Part shown: one piece after another, positions 16,962-24,837 of the stretch
How positions within the stretch are numbered: the stretch's first letter is position 1
Layout of the letters: each line of letters begins with the position of its first letter
Virus record (IMG/VR): IMGVR_UViG_3300042455_002613
Span: 1-27,318 of that record
From: a virus
Length of the DNA: 27,318 nucleotides
Strand: one strand, 5' to 3'
Notes under the pieces: model-generated
What the model saw: only the letters and a program-made list of their open reading frames with translations
What the model was told of the DNA's origin: nothing
The model's database searches: none
Made by a program: the position numbers and the translations under genes

Positions 16962-16971
16962 ATTTTAATTT

Positions 16972-18801
16972 TTATAATGTTACAATTCTACCTTGTATAT
17001 CAACATCAGGGAATCTAATTTCAAATATAGATGGATCTAATGATGGATATAATATATTATTTCTAGTTGCTCCGTGAATATCATAACTGTATGGAGAATA
17101 ACTACCACCAGATTTATTTACGACTTCAACTTTTGTTATTGATTGAACTCCTTTAACTTGTATTAAAGTTGAATTAATATCAGATATAACTAATGGTTTG
17201 TTAATCTGCATGTACTCAATGCTAAATTTATCTTTTAAAGCATTTATGCAATTACTTAATACCTCTTTGTTATTAAATGTGGGTAACACAGAAATATCAA
17301 AGTTAATGCCTATATTAAGATAATAAGCATTTTTAATATTAATAGCATCTGTAGCCATTCTGTACTGTGATAAATAGTTTTTAATATTATTCTTGAGTGC
17401 AGAAGATGGGGTTACTAAATTTTTATTTGCATTGTATCCTAAAACATATAAACTAATAGATAAAGGATTATTGTCTAATAATCTATCATTTCCTGAGTTT
17501 TGAGATAAGGCATAATCATTGATAGCATATACTTTAGCAACTGCACCAAAGTGGCTAGGCATACTAAGTACTCTATTGATATAATCTTCTTTAGTTACAA
17601 CTCTATTTTGTGAAGAGAAAGAATAAAGAGTATTTTGTCTAATTTCTTCAACTGTATCTTCATCTCTACCTCCAATAGCAGGTTCAGGATTTGTAATAAT
17701 CATGCTGTTGAAAATATTTACATCTTGAGGAGTTGATACAGCTCCATTAAATGAAATATCAGCTAAGTTAAATCTTCTATTTACAATTTCATTAGAAGAA
17801 ACATTTGATGCTATACCACCACCCACAAGATATTTTATTGTCATAACACCAGTTGGAGCTAAACCATATTCTCTTGTAGTTACTACTGTTGCTCTATTAA
17901 ATGTATTAGTTGGATCATATACATTAGCATCTGTACCTAAATTTAAGTTATTTGGATTAGGTAAAATAGAAGTATCTGAAGCTGCATTTGTGCCTGCTCC
18001 AAATTGTAATTCTAAATCACCATTTTCCTTAAATCTTGTTACAAATCTTCTAGGTGTTTCAATATAACTTAATAAGTAAGGAATTGAATCCGAGTTGTAT
18101 GTTGGATTAGTAGTTTTTTGAGGAATACCTTGTTGAGCTAAATATGGAACTTCATACCAAATATTATTACCAGCATCCGTAACCTGTAATATATTTAATA
18201 TTCTATTATCAGATATAGTAGTACTAGTAAACTTTTGTGGTGTATTACCAAAATCAACAGTTGTTGTTTTGATTTCAGCTGATATAGCCTTTACTGTTTT
18301 GGTTACTCTATAATATCCTGTTTCTTCAAAAGCAATAGTTCTATTTTCTTCTTTAGAGAAGTCAACTAATTCAATAGTTAAAAACTTAGTTCCATTAATA
18401 CTTTCTACAACACTGTTTTCAGGAATAACAATATAATAATTGCTATCTGGAATGTCTGTATTGTTTAATATGTTTGTTATGATTGGAACTCTTTGAGATA
18501 TTTGTAAGTCAACATAGGAAGCATAAGACATTTTAGGTCTATAACCCAATGCGTAAGCTAAAGATATAGCATTATCTTTTTCCTTTGTGTATAAAAGTAA
18601 GTTTTCTTGGAACTGAGTATCTAAATAGAATGATAATACATCACCTACATAAGATGCCATTTCAATAAACATCATCCCTGGAGATGCGTCTGAGAAATCA
18701 TTATATGCTGTAGGGAAATAAGTTTTAGCATGCTTTATTAATGTGGCTTTAAAGTCACTAAAGCTTTTATTTAGATATGATATGTTTTTAGTTTCGGACA
18801 T
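16972..18801 (-). CDS. 6: Baseplate wedge protein, gp6/baseplate-J-like
   Basis: The 609-aa protein is near the length of T4 gp6 (660 aa). It opens with a conserved block, NKSFSDFKATLIKHAKTYFP followed by YNDFSDASPGMMFIEMASYV and a GDVLSFYLDTQFQENLL segment, typical of gp6-type wedge proteins in T4-like phages of marine bacteria. The middle holds a J-like core (RFKENGDLELQFGAGTNA, YGLAPTGVMTIKYLVGGG, TVEEIRQNTLYSFSSQNRVV). gp6 joins neighbouring wedges into the baseplate ring of a contractile tail. It starts one base into the stop of the gp25-like gene, as wedge genes often do. A central clue that the particle is a myovirus. Confidence 0.85.
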   Translation of the reverse strand: MSETKNISYLNKSFSDFKATLIKHAKTYFPTAYNDFSDASPGMMFIEMASYVGDVLSFYLDTQFQENLLLYTKEKDNAISLAYALGYRPKMSYASYVDLQISQRVPIITNILNNTDIPDSNYYIVIPENSVVESINGTKFLTIELVDFSKEENRTIAFEETGYYRVTKTVKAISAEIKTTTVDFGNTPQKFTSTTISDNRILNILQVTDAGNNIWYEVPYLAQQGIPQKTTNPTYNSDSIPYLLSYIETPRRFVTRFKENGDLELQFGAGTNAASDTSILPNPNNLNLGTDANVYDPTNTFNRATVVTTREYGLAPTGVMTIKYLVGGGIASNVSSNEIVNRRFNLADISFNGAVSTPQDVNIFNSMIITNPEPAIGGRDEDTVEEIRQNTLYSFSSQNRVVTKEDYINRVLSMPSHFGAVAKVYAINDYALSQNSGNDRLLDNNPLSISLYVLGYNANKNLVTPSSALKNNIKNYLSQYRMATDAINIKNAYYLNIGINFDISVLPTFNNKEVLSNCINALKDKFSIEYMQINKPLVISDINSTLIQVKGVQSITKVEVVNKSGGSYSPYSYDIHGATRNNILYPSLDPSIFEIRFPDVDIQGRIVTL

Positions 18802-19211
18802 TATTCAAAGTTAATTTGTATTTCATCGGCTTCACCTGAAATTCTCATACTGTATTCTATTTTTACATTTATTGTATTTTGATCAGGTGTTGGGGTAATA
18901 ATTACATTCTCTAAATTTACTTCAGGAACAAACATTGCTATACCCGTTCTTATATTATTATTAATTTTACTAACATTTTCATTATTAATAAAATCAAATA
19001 TAGATTTTTTTATATCACAACCAAATTCAGGATTTTCAACTCGTTCACCTTTATTAGTTAATAAAAGATTAATCAAATTATATTTTACCTGTTCTTTAGT
19101 ACTATATGTACTTTTAAAAGCAGAAGGTAAACTAAAAGGCAAACCAACCCCAATTGCAATATTTTTTTGCAAATCTCTAGGGTCTATACGGTATGTTTTA
19201 GGTACTGCCAT
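18801..19211 (-). CDS. 25: Baseplate wedge protein, gp25-like
   Basis: The 136-aa protein matches the small gp25/GPW family in length and layout: KYNLINLLLTNKGERVENPEFGCD is the signature region (residues about 43-66; shown here in part as NLLLTNKGERVENPEFGCD), followed by KKSIFDFINNENVSKI and a C-terminal beta hairpin (NTINVKIEYSMRISGE). gp25 links the wedge to the first sheath ring in contractile tails and is found from phages to type VI secretion. It overlaps the gp6-like gene and the 120-aa gene by one base each, forming a coupled block. Assignment to the family is firm. Confidence 0.9.
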   Translation of the reverse strand: MAVPKTYRIDPRDLQKNIAIGVGLPFSLPSAFKSTYSTKEQVKYNLINLLLTNKGERVENPEFGCDIKKSIFDFINNENVSKINNNIRTGIAMFVPEVNLENVIITPTPDQNTINVKIEYSMRISGEADEIQINFE

Positions 19212-19573
19212 TATCCTCCTTGTAACATTTGTCTCATTTCTTGAGGGCTAAGATTAGCAGCGGTATCATTAATAAACGCAGCAAATGGATTATCACTTGT
19301 TGGGTCTACTTTTAATTGTGTTTGAGGTTTAACTCCCGCTCCAGCTGCTGGCATTCCAAACATTTCGGCCATTTTATTTCCCATTTGGGATCTCATACCA
19401 ACACTATGTACATCCCCGCTGTCAAATGACATTGAGCGACCTTCAGTAAGTGGTTGAGATTGTTGTGGTGTTGTACCACTCTTTAATTGTTCTAACAGCA
19501 TTAAGCCAAGTTCTTCACGAACGGCTTCACGTACTGCTTCTTTAATTAATGATTTAAATTGTTTAGCTTCCAT
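19211..19573 (-). CDS. Small virion-associated protein with amphipathic N-terminal helix
   Basis: The 120-aa protein begins MEAKQFKSLIKEAVREAVRE, an amphipathic helix with an I-K-E-A site of the kind cut by T4 prohead protease. The middle is Gln/Gly/Met-rich and probably flexible (MSFDSGDVHSVGMRSQMGNK). The C-terminus NPFAAFINDTAANLSPQEMR looks like a conserved short peptide of T4-like baseplate clusters. It lies directly before gp25. I do not recognise a named family; a baseplate or internal role is inferred from position. The octamer ATATTTAT is 4 nt before the ATG. Confidence 0.55.
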   Translation of the reverse strand: MEAKQFKSLIKEAVREAVREELGLMLLEQLKSGTTPQQSQPLTEGRSMSFDSGDVHSVGMRSQMGNKMAEMFGMPAAGAGVKPQTQLKVDPTSDNPFAAFINDTAANLSPQEMRQMLQGG

Positions 19574-19577
19574 AACA

Positions 19578-19585
19578 ATAAATAT
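19578..19585 (-). promoter_or_regulatory. Recurrent intergenic octamer ATATTTAT (site 5)
   Basis: It occupies the 11-nt gap between the 430-aa gene and the 120-aa gene, overlapping the last base of the upstream stop codon region and ending 4 nt before the ATG. The plus strand reads AATAAATAT, so this copy departs from TATAAATA in its first base. Confidence 0.3.
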
Positions 19586-20877
19586 TAAGGTTTGAGATTT
19601 TGTTGATCTATGATTAATTTAAGTTCTTCAATAAGAATATCTGGGTCTAATGTAAATGAGCGAGAAGATTGTAGTACCTCATTACCATCTCTATTAAGAG
19701 CTACTGCATATCGACGTTTATTTCCAGCTACAATGAATTTAGAATCATTTTCTTCTTTAAGAGCAAATCTAAATCCTTTATATCCTGTGCCCAAATCCCC
19801 AAAATTACCTGATGGTGATATAGCTGCTAAAGCTTTATCTAAATCAGTTCTGTCAAATGCTGCTAAATTAGAAGGTTCATCAAAGAACGCATCAATTTCT
19901 TTAAGTCTTTCTTTTTGGTCTTCTAATTCTTCAATAATTCTATCTAATAACGATCCTATAATAGCAATAGCTGCTATTAAACTAGTTATAATCTCAACAG
20001 CTAATTCATACTTCTTTCTAAATTTTTCTTTAGAAGGAGTTACAACGTCGGGTGCTGGGGATGGTACAGGAATTGGTAAAAGAATATCTGCTAAGAATAA
20101 AATAATATCTAATATTGATAGTATTAATGCTATTCGTTCTAAAGTACCCTTTATAGAGTTGATTTTAGCTTCATTTTCTCTTATAATTCGTATAGCATTA
20201 TTTCTTAATAAAGTTGCTTTTTTAACATCCTCTTTGGATTGAATATTATCTATAACATTATTTACACTATCAACTAATTCTTCAATTTTTTTATTTCTTA
20301 CAGAAACTAATTGACATGTTATAGTTAGAGCTGCCATTATGGCCGGAACCGGATTCTTTTTAGCAGCCTTAAGAGCTCCTTTTAATAAATCTTTTAGTAT
20401 TTTTCCATTTTTTCTTTTAGCCCTTTTATGACTTTTCTTTAAAAATCCTCTAACTTTCTCGTCTGCTGTTTTTAACTTATTTTTAATAGACTCTTTACTG
20501 TTTTCTACTAACTTAGTATATTGTTCTGTTTTTTTATCTATAAATTCTTTTAAGTCCTTTTCTTCTTCTTCAAAATTTCCTTGTACTATACCTTTAATTC
20601 TATCTGCTTCTTCCCTAGTAATAGATTTATTTATAATACGTTTATCTAAATCATTAAACTTATCATACGTGTTTGCTTTTAAATCATCATACTTCTTTTT
20701 AGCTGCTTCAATATCATTTAAAACCTGTTGAACAGGTCCTGATGTCATCTGTTTTCCTTTTTCAATAGCTAAGTCTGCTACTTTAGAGGCATTTAGATTA
20801 TTTTTAATAGATTCTAATTTTCCCTTACCTGCTGCTATATTAGATGCTAATCCTGCTATGTTAACTGTATTTGACAT
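19585..20877 (-). CDS. Helical tail/baseplate protein with hydrophobic segments (unnamed)
   Basis: The 430-aa protein is mostly helical and charged (long coiled-coil stretch at about 50-145). It carries a strongly basic patch at 147-160 (KKSHKRAKRKNGK) and three hydrophobic stretches: 176-193 (PVPAIMAALTITCQLVSV), 248-274 (ALILSILDIILFLADILLP and a Pro-rich tail) and 296-312. The C-terminal 100 residues look globular (GYKGFRFALKEEN, NKRRYAVALNRDGNEVLQS). It lies between the spike gene and gp25. Hydrophobic helices inside a tail protein are typical of tape-measure or membrane-penetrating tail proteins, but 430 aa is short for a tape measure. I call it structural, exact role open. Confidence 0.6.
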   Translation of the reverse strand: MSNTVNIAGLASNIAAGKGKLESIKNNLNASKVADLAIEKGKQMTSGPVQQVLNDIEAAKKKYDDLKANTYDKFNDLDKRIINKSITREEADRIKGIVQGNFEEEEKDLKEFIDKKTEQYTKLVENSKESIKNKLKTADEKVRGFLKKSHKRAKRKNGKILKDLLKGALKAAKKNPVPAIMAALTITCQLVSVRNKKIEELVDSVNNVIDNIQSKEDVKKATLLRNNAIRIIRENEAKINSIKGTLERIALILSILDIILFLADILLPIPVPSPAPDVVTPSKEKFRKKYELAVEIITSLIAAIAIIGSLLDRIIEELEDQKERLKEIDAFFDEPSNLAAFDRTDLDKALAAISPSGNFGDLGTGYKGFRFALKEENDSKFIVAGNKRRYAVALNRDGNEVLQSSRSFTLDPDILIEELKLIIDQQNLKP

Positions 20878-22058
20878 TATTTGGCTACTCTTACTTTTTG
20901 TGATTTAATATCAATTAATTTTGGAATTAAATTATCAACTGATTCTTTTAACCCCCTAGCTGCTGTGTTAAGCTGAGTCATAGGAGAACCCTTTGATCCA
21001 TTTAAGGCAGATGAACATATTGTACTGAATGTGGATAAGCTTGTAAGCAATGTGTTTAATAAAAAAACAGTTTCATTGCCTAATAATACAGGTTCTTCAG
21101 GAATTTGACTTCCATTCATTCCTAAAAATATAACAGGTGAATTAATTACTGTTCTAGTATCAGCATCTAAACTAATAGTATTTTTAGTATATAATTCAAT
21201 ATTATTTTGAGCAAATAATAATACGTTTTCTGTTTTAGAATTTATAACAACTCTATCTGCCGTTAATATTGCTTGAGATCCTTCTATATATTTGTTAGGT
21301 AAAGAGGTTGTAGTAAGAGGATTAAGTTTAGTTTTAGATACTTCTAAAGGAACTTTTTGAGTAGAAGTTAAATATAAAGCAGAAGAATCTTTATTAATAT
21401 CTTCAACATATAATTTCTCACTCCCAAATTTATGACCATTAGTTAAAATAGTAATTGGATCCCCGTTTCTACCACTATTACTCCAAAAATTTTCTCCTGT
21501 ATTAATTTTATTTGTAGATCCAAATCTTAAAGTATTTCCAAATCTACCTTCAAGTATATAATCACCTTCAAAAGGTAAAAGAGATTGTATATTTGGATTT
21601 TCATCAAACCCCAAGCCTAAAGGATGTTCAGGATTAGCTGTTTGAGAGTTAGAATGGTTATTACCCCACAAATTAATATTTGTCATGTAATAATATGAAG
21701 GACCATTATTAGCTTTACTTCCTTGTGTGCTTATAGAAGGTAAAGAAAAAACTAAAATTAATTCCCCATTTAGAGGAATATATTTTTGATTTGGAAAAAG
21801 AGGTTTAGCTGTTGAATAACCTAATACAGTTTTACTTGTTTTGTTTTCCTCATAATTATCTTTTGCTTTATTTGCTGGGTAGAATTTAAACAATACTGTT
21901 CCTACTCCAGACCACCCACCACATTGATCAAAAACTTTTTTAGAGGGGGTTTTCTCATCCATTACAGTAGCAAATACTTTACCTACCTTAAATTTAAAGG
22001 GAGAACCACCTGACGATGGGGAATTACGTAAAGAAGATAGACCGTATTTAGTTACCAT
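20877..22058 (-). CDS. Baseplate central spike/hub protein, gp5/VgrG-like
   Basis: The 393-aa protein has an OB-like entry region (FKFKVGKVFATVMDE, NGELILVFSLPS). The block LPFEGDYILEGRFGNTLRFG with DPITILTNG is typical of phage spike proteins. Residues about 255-325 form a strand-turn repeat stretch (ILTADRVVINSKTENVLLFA, NNIELYTKNTISLDADT, RTVINSPVIFLG) that would build a trimeric beta-helix needle as in T4 gp5 and VgrG. The lysozyme domain of T4 gp5 is absent, which fits the separate GH19 gene in the same unit. It would pierce the outer membrane at the tail tip. Its start overlaps the upstream gene by 11 nt. Confidence 0.75.
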   Translation of the reverse strand: MVTKYGLSSLRNSPSSGGSPFKFKVGKVFATVMDEKTPSKKVFDQCGGWSGVGTVLFKFYPANKAKDNYEENKTSKTVLGYSTAKPLFPNQKYIPLNGELILVFSLPSISTQGSKANNGPSYYYMTNINLWGNNHSNSQTANPEHPLGLGFDENPNIQSLLPFEGDYILEGRFGNTLRFGSTNKINTGENFWSNSGRNGDPITILTNGHKFGSEKLYVEDINKDSSALYLTSTQKVPLEVSKTKLNPLTTTSLPNKYIEGSQAILTADRVVINSKTENVLLFAQNNIELYTKNTISLDADTRTVINSPVIFLGMNGSQIPEEPVLLGNETVFLLNTLLTSLSTFSTICSSALNGSKGSPMTQLNTAARGLKESVDNLIPKLIDIKSQKVRVAK

Positions 22059-22443
22059 TTTCTAATATTTTGTTAGCACTAACATCAACATTTTCTAGTT
22101 GTTTGTTATCTTCACCCATTTTTTTAACTTCAAGTAATAATTGTTCTTTTTCCTCTTCCGATATTAATAAATCATTACTACCTACTGCTGCACTATTTGA
22201 CATAGCTCTTTGCACCACTGATGCCATTCTTACTAAATGGTCATTGTTTTTTACTTGAACGTCTAAATATTCTTTAATAAGTGGCACAATCATTACAGCT
22301 TCCGCTGGTGAATTAATAAATGGTTTGAGGGCTAGTATCAATTCCTCAATTCTATCTTCAGTTTTCTTAGTAGTCTTGTATATATCCTGCAATAAGTCCG
22401 AGAATGTCTTCTTACCAAATATAACTTGGTTGAAATTTTCCAT
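22048..22443 (-). CDS. Uncharacterised helical protein upstream of the spike gene
   Basis: The 131-aa protein is predicted to be all-helical (FGKKTFSDLLQDIYKTTKKT, EEKEQLLLEVKKMGEDNKQL). It has no membrane segment and no catalytic motif. It starts the baseplate unit: a 44-nt gap with the octamer ATATTTAT separates it from the sigma gene, and its 3' end overlaps the spike gene by 11 nt, so the two are co-translated. It could be a chaperone or adaptor for the spike. I do not recognise the family by name. Confidence 0.6.
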   Translation of the reverse strand: MENFNQVIFGKKTFSDLLQDIYKTTKKTEDRIEELILALKPFINSPAEAVMIVPLIKEYLDVQVKNNDHLVRMASVVQRAMSNSAAVGSNDLLISEEEKEQLLLEVKKMGEDNKQLENVDVSANKILENGN

Positions 22444-22465
22444 AATATTTATGTATTATTTACGT

Positions 22466-22473
22466 ATAAATAT
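22466..22473 (-). promoter_or_regulatory. Recurrent intergenic octamer ATATTTAT (site 6)
   Basis: It lies in the gap between the sigma gene and the first baseplate gene, 22 nt before the ATG at 22443, the expected place for the first late promoter. The plus strand reads TATAAATA. A further copy in the opposite orientation (ATAAATAT on the minus strand) is at 22445-22452. Confidence 0.45.
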
Positions 22474-22487
22474 GAGAAAAACAAAGG

Positions 22488-23282
22488 TTACATTTTAACG
22501 TACCCATGTTCATAGAACTCATTAAATAATTTAAGGCGAATAACGTCTAACTTTTTAATAATCTTAGTGATTTGAGGTGTGTCGACGTCTGTTATTTCAC
22601 GTATATAAATGTATAGTGCTTTCTTATTGAATATTTCTAAATTTTCACGTTTACGGAATAACTCAACAATAGCATCTGCTGTTTTAGCATCTTGTTGTTT
22701 AGGAAATATCGTGTAGATGTGTTTATCTATATAAGCAACGAATTGATCTAAAAACATATTAAGCTCATTCTTCTCTTCATCTAAGCCTATGTTATTGTCT
22801 ACGAAGATATCGTTTTCGTCGTTTACTTCGTCCATATTTACCTTTTCTTGTAATTTTTTATAGTTGTTCTGGTTGTAAACTATCAAGTAACGCTTTGCAA
22901 TTGTACCGAAATATGAATATGCTTTACCTTTATTTTGATTATATAGGTGAAGTTTTTCAAGAAGAAACGCTACCACCTCATGTTTTAATTCCTCAATTGT
23001 ATCTGTGTCGGTATAATAGAATTTAAATGTATGGATGATATTTTCTGCTAATTTGTAGAAACCATATGCAATTCTTTCATTATATATTCTATTTCGAAGA
23101 TCTTGATCAGTTTCAGCTAGATATTGAACAATAGCATTTTCTGTATCTTCTGTAAAGTAAATTCTTGGTTGTTTTGGTTTACGTTTACGTACACGACCTT
23201 TCTTAGTTAAAGCAGGTCCTAATTCATCCTCTAGGTATTTGGCAGCATCAAAATTACCACCATCGTAATATCCATTATACAT
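22488..23282 (-). CDS. 55: Late-transcription sigma factor, T4 gp55-like
   Basis: The 264-aa protein has a basic N-terminal stretch (KKGRVRKRKPKQPRIYFTED). The core block, FYYTDTDTIEELKHEVVAFL, LLEKLHLYNQNKGKAYSYFG and TIAKRYLIVYNQNNYKKL, is the sigma-region-2-like segment of gp55-family factors (core polymerase and -10 contact). T4 gp55 (185 aa) directs host RNA polymerase to TATAAATA late promoters with the help of gp33 and the sliding clamp. This protein is longer, with a C-terminal helical extension. It is the last gene of the operon behind the host-type promoter at 23971-24002 and directly precedes the structural genes, as expected for a late switch. Confidence 0.8.
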   Translation of the reverse strand: MYNGYYDGGNFDAAKYLEDELGPALTKKGRVRKRKPKQPRIYFTEDTENAIVQYLAETDQDLRNRIYNERIAYGFYKLAENIIHTFKFYYTDTDTIEELKHEVVAFLLEKLHLYNQNKGKAYSYFGTIAKRYLIVYNQNNYKKLQEKVNMDEVNDENDIFVDNNIGLDEEKNELNMFLDQFVAYIDKHIYTIFPKQQDAKTADAIVELFRKRENLEIFNKKALYIYIREITDVDTPQITKIIKKLDVIRLKLFNEFYEHGYVKM

Positions 23283-23559
23283 TATTTTCTTCTTTTTTAG
23301 CTAAATTATCTAATAAAACATCCCTCATATTCTTAATTTGTTCAAAGAAAGTACCTATTTCATCATCACTTTCAAATGCACCTGATGAATCCAATTGTGT
23401 TATTACTTCGTCAATTTTAATTACACTAGCTGTAAGAGTAGTAATTAATTCATTTTGTTCGTTAGTTACGTCTTCTAATTTTTCTACTTTTCTAAGAAGA
23501 TTCCAAATAATATATCCTGAAGTTAGGGTAATTATAAGTGAAACTATAAATGTAATCAT
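23275..23559 (-). CDS. Small membrane-anchored coiled-coil protein
   Basis: The 94-aa protein has one N-terminal membrane helix (FIVSLIITLTSGYIIWNLL), then a coiled coil (VEKLEDVTNEQNELITTLTA) and an acidic C-terminal part (DDEIGTFFEQIKNMRDVLL). Proteins of this layout often precede the gp55-like gene in T4-like aquatic phages, and here the gene overlaps it by 8 nt. Function unknown; a membrane-tethered regulator or a lysis-related spanin-like role can be imagined but is not supported by a motif. Single-helix topology with the coiled coil in the cytoplasm is the simplest reading. Confidence 0.65.
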   Translation of the reverse strand: MITFIVSLIITLTSGYIIWNLLRKVEKLEDVTNEQNELITTLTASVIKIDEVITQLDSSGAFESDDEIGTFFEQIKNMRDVLLDNLAKKEENNV

Positions 23560-23560
23560 A

Positions 23561-23782
23561 TTAAAATCCTTTTAAAATATTTTGTAAATTATCTGCATTA
23601 GGGTTTTCTGATACAATTTTGTTTTGTATATCCCTTTTAGATTGTTTTTTAGGTTTCGGGGCAGAGTTTAAGTTTAGATGCACTTCAAACTTCTTACATA
23701 AAATAAGAAGCTGAGTGCGGTGGGGATCCTTTACATTAGATTCAATGTAGGTTAATATTTCCTGCCAATTTTGGCTAAGCAT
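23561..23782 (-). CDS. Small uncharacterised protein of the sigma operon
   Basis: The 73-aa protein has a helical N-terminal half (WQEILTYIESNVKDPHRTQL) and a basic linker (PKPKKQSKRD) before a short C-terminal helix. There is no membrane segment. It is 1 nt from both neighbours in the sigma operon. The basic linker would suit nucleic-acid or polymerase binding, and its neighbourhood makes a gp33-like co-activator thinkable, but no gp33 signature is visible. Family not recognised. Confidence 0.55.
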   Translation of the reverse strand: MLSQNWQEILTYIESNVKDPHRTQLLILCKKFEVHLNLNSAPKPKKQSKRDIQNKIVSENPNADNLQNILKGF

Positions 23783-23783
23783 A

Positions 23784-23951
23784 TTAATCTTCGTTTTCTA
23801 ATGAAATTTGGTAACGAATTTCTTCAATTTGTTCTTTTAACTGCTCGAAGTGGTTATCTGTAACCTGTCCTTCTCTAGCAATCAAGTTTAGGTTGTTGAT
23901 CATTATGTCTAATTGCTCAACCTTTTGTAATAATAAGTCTTTGTATCTCAT
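23784..23951 (-). CDS. Small helical protein, first gene of the sigma operon
   Basis: I place the start at ATG 23951 (MRYKDLLLQKVEQLDIMINN), giving 55 aa. A longer frame reaches back to 24023, but that part would be encoded across the terminator tail and the promoter at 23971-24002. The protein is a helical hairpin with acidic C-terminus (HFEQLKEQIEEIRYQISLEN). It lies one base before the 73-aa gene. No named family recognised; a small coiled-coil adaptor is the only thing that can be said. Confidence 0.6.
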   Translation of the reverse strand: MRYKDLLLQKVEQLDIMINNLNLIAREGQVTDNHFEQLKEQIEEIRYQISLENED

Positions 23952-23970
23952 TGTTTTAAGTATTTTAACC

Positions 23971-24002
23971 TCAATATACGACCGGAAAATAACGGAACCA
24001 AA
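23971..24002 (-). promoter_or_regulatory. Bacteroidota-type promoter of the sigma operon
   Basis: Minus strand TTTG (24002-23999), exactly 20 nt, then TATATTGA (23978-23971), against the Bacteroidota consensus TTTG-N19/20-TAnnTTTG (7 of the key positions fit apart from one T). The start point would fall near 23964, about 13 nt before the ATG at 23951. It follows straight after the terminator at 24000-24032 and so would give the sigma operon its own host-driven transcription. Confidence 0.6.
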
Positions 24003-24032
24003 GAAAGAGCGACCTGTTTTCACAAGCCGCTC
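24000..24032 (-). terminator. Intrinsic terminator after the glycine-zipper gene
   Basis: On the minus strand an 11-bp stem (GAGCGGCTTGT with ACAGGTCGCTC, two G-U wobbles) closes a GAAA tetraloop of GNRA type and is followed by TTTCTTT. It is 24 nt after the stop codon of the gene ending at 24057. The T-tract overlaps the -33 box of the next promoter. Confidence 0.75.
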
Positions 24033-24056
24033 AATCGGTTATAATGTTAAACTATA

Positions 24057-24803
24057 TTAGTCTTGAATACCTTTTGCTCTTTTGATTGTAGTACCAAGAT
24101 CTTGCATTTTCTTATACAATTCTGGGTTCTTCATTTTAATTCTTTCTTGCCACTTATCAATAGCTACTGCACTTGCTGCAATACCACCCATACCTGCTAA
24201 TACGCCTAACACGTCTGCTACTGTAGATGGATCAATCATTTCATTTACTTCTTCTTCATTTTCTTCTAAATTCTTAGAAGGATCAGCTTTAGCAATTGAT
24301 GTTTTGATACTAGCTAAATCATTATATAATTTTGGATTTTTAGCTTTAAGCATATCTTGTGCTTTTGCAATAGCAGCACCAGTTAAACCAATTCCACCAA
24401 CACCTGCTAATATACCTAAGATATCAACAATTGGAGATTCTTCTAAAGTAACTTCGTTTTCGTCTAATTTCTCTTTTTTATCTTCGTCTTTAACTTTTTT
24501 CTTTTCAGCTAAAACAGCTTGTAATTCTTGACGAACCATTTCTTTTAATTGGTCCTTAGTCATTTTTTTCTTTTTAGTTTCCATTTCGCTTATTATGTTT
24601 ATTGCGGGTGATTGGTTTATAATATTATTTATTTGTTGTTCATGTTCAGGATCAGTAACAGTTAATTCAAACCAACTAATTACACTTCCATCTTGAAGTT
24701 TATTTTTGTTTTTTAAATCATTAGAATTAACGTTGATATTCAACTTTTCTAAGCGATTTAAAAACGCAGCTTTGTCTTCCGATTTAATTTTATATACTGT
24801 CAT
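24057..24803 (-). CDS. Protein with duplicated glycine-rich hydrophobic module
   Basis: I start at ATG 24803 (MTVYKIKSEDKAAFLNRLEK, 248 aa); a GTG 45 nt further up exists but precedes the octamer. The N-terminal 75 residues are a small alpha/beta domain. A charged helix follows (KKKKMTKDQLKEMVRQELQA, about 77-100), then two copies of one module 70 residues apart: PIVDILGILAGVGGIGLTGA at 124-143 with KNPKLY at 155-160, and TVADVLGVLAGMGGIAASAV at 194-213 with KNPELY at 225-230. Each hydrophobic stretch has closely spaced glycines that suit a membrane-inserting or zipper helix. A second start at ATG 24584 (METKKKK) would give the charged and repeat part alone. Function unknown; a membrane-active or ejected internal protein is one reading. 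Confidence 0.65.
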   Translation of the reverse strand: MTVYKIKSEDKAAFLNRLEKLNINVNSNDLKNKNKLQDGSVISWFELTVTDPEHEQQINNIINQSPAINIISEMETKKKKMTKDQLKEMVRQELQAVLAEKKKVKDEDKKEKLDENEVTLEESPIVDILGILAGVGGIGLTGAAIAKAQDMLKAKNPKLYNDLASIKTSIAKADPSKNLEENEEEVNEMIDPSTVADVLGVLAGMGGIAASAVAIDKWQERIKMKNPELYKKMQDLGTTIKRAKGIQD

Positions 24804-24811
24804 TGTTATCA

Positions 24812-24819
24812 ATAAATAT
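24812..24819 (-). promoter_or_regulatory. Recurrent intergenic octamer ATATTTAT (site 7)
   Basis: Eight bases before the ATG at 24803. An overlapping plus-strand TATAAATA begins at 24817. Confidence 0.35.
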
Positions 24820-24837
24820 AAATAGGTTGAACAAGAC

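Noticed and set aside
19610-20242. Plus-strand open frame of 210 codons
   Set aside because: It lies wholly inside the 430-aa minus-strand gene, has Ser/Ile/Leu-rich low-complexity sequence typical of an antisense shadow, and has no neighbours on that strand.
23952-24023. N-terminal extension of the first sigma-operon gene
   Set aside because: It would be encoded over the terminator tail and a good promoter; the ATG at 23951 gives a compact helical protein instead.
24082-24531. Plus-strand open frame of 149 codons
   Set aside because: It is the antisense of the duplicated glycine module; its own internal repetition only mirrors that of the real gene.
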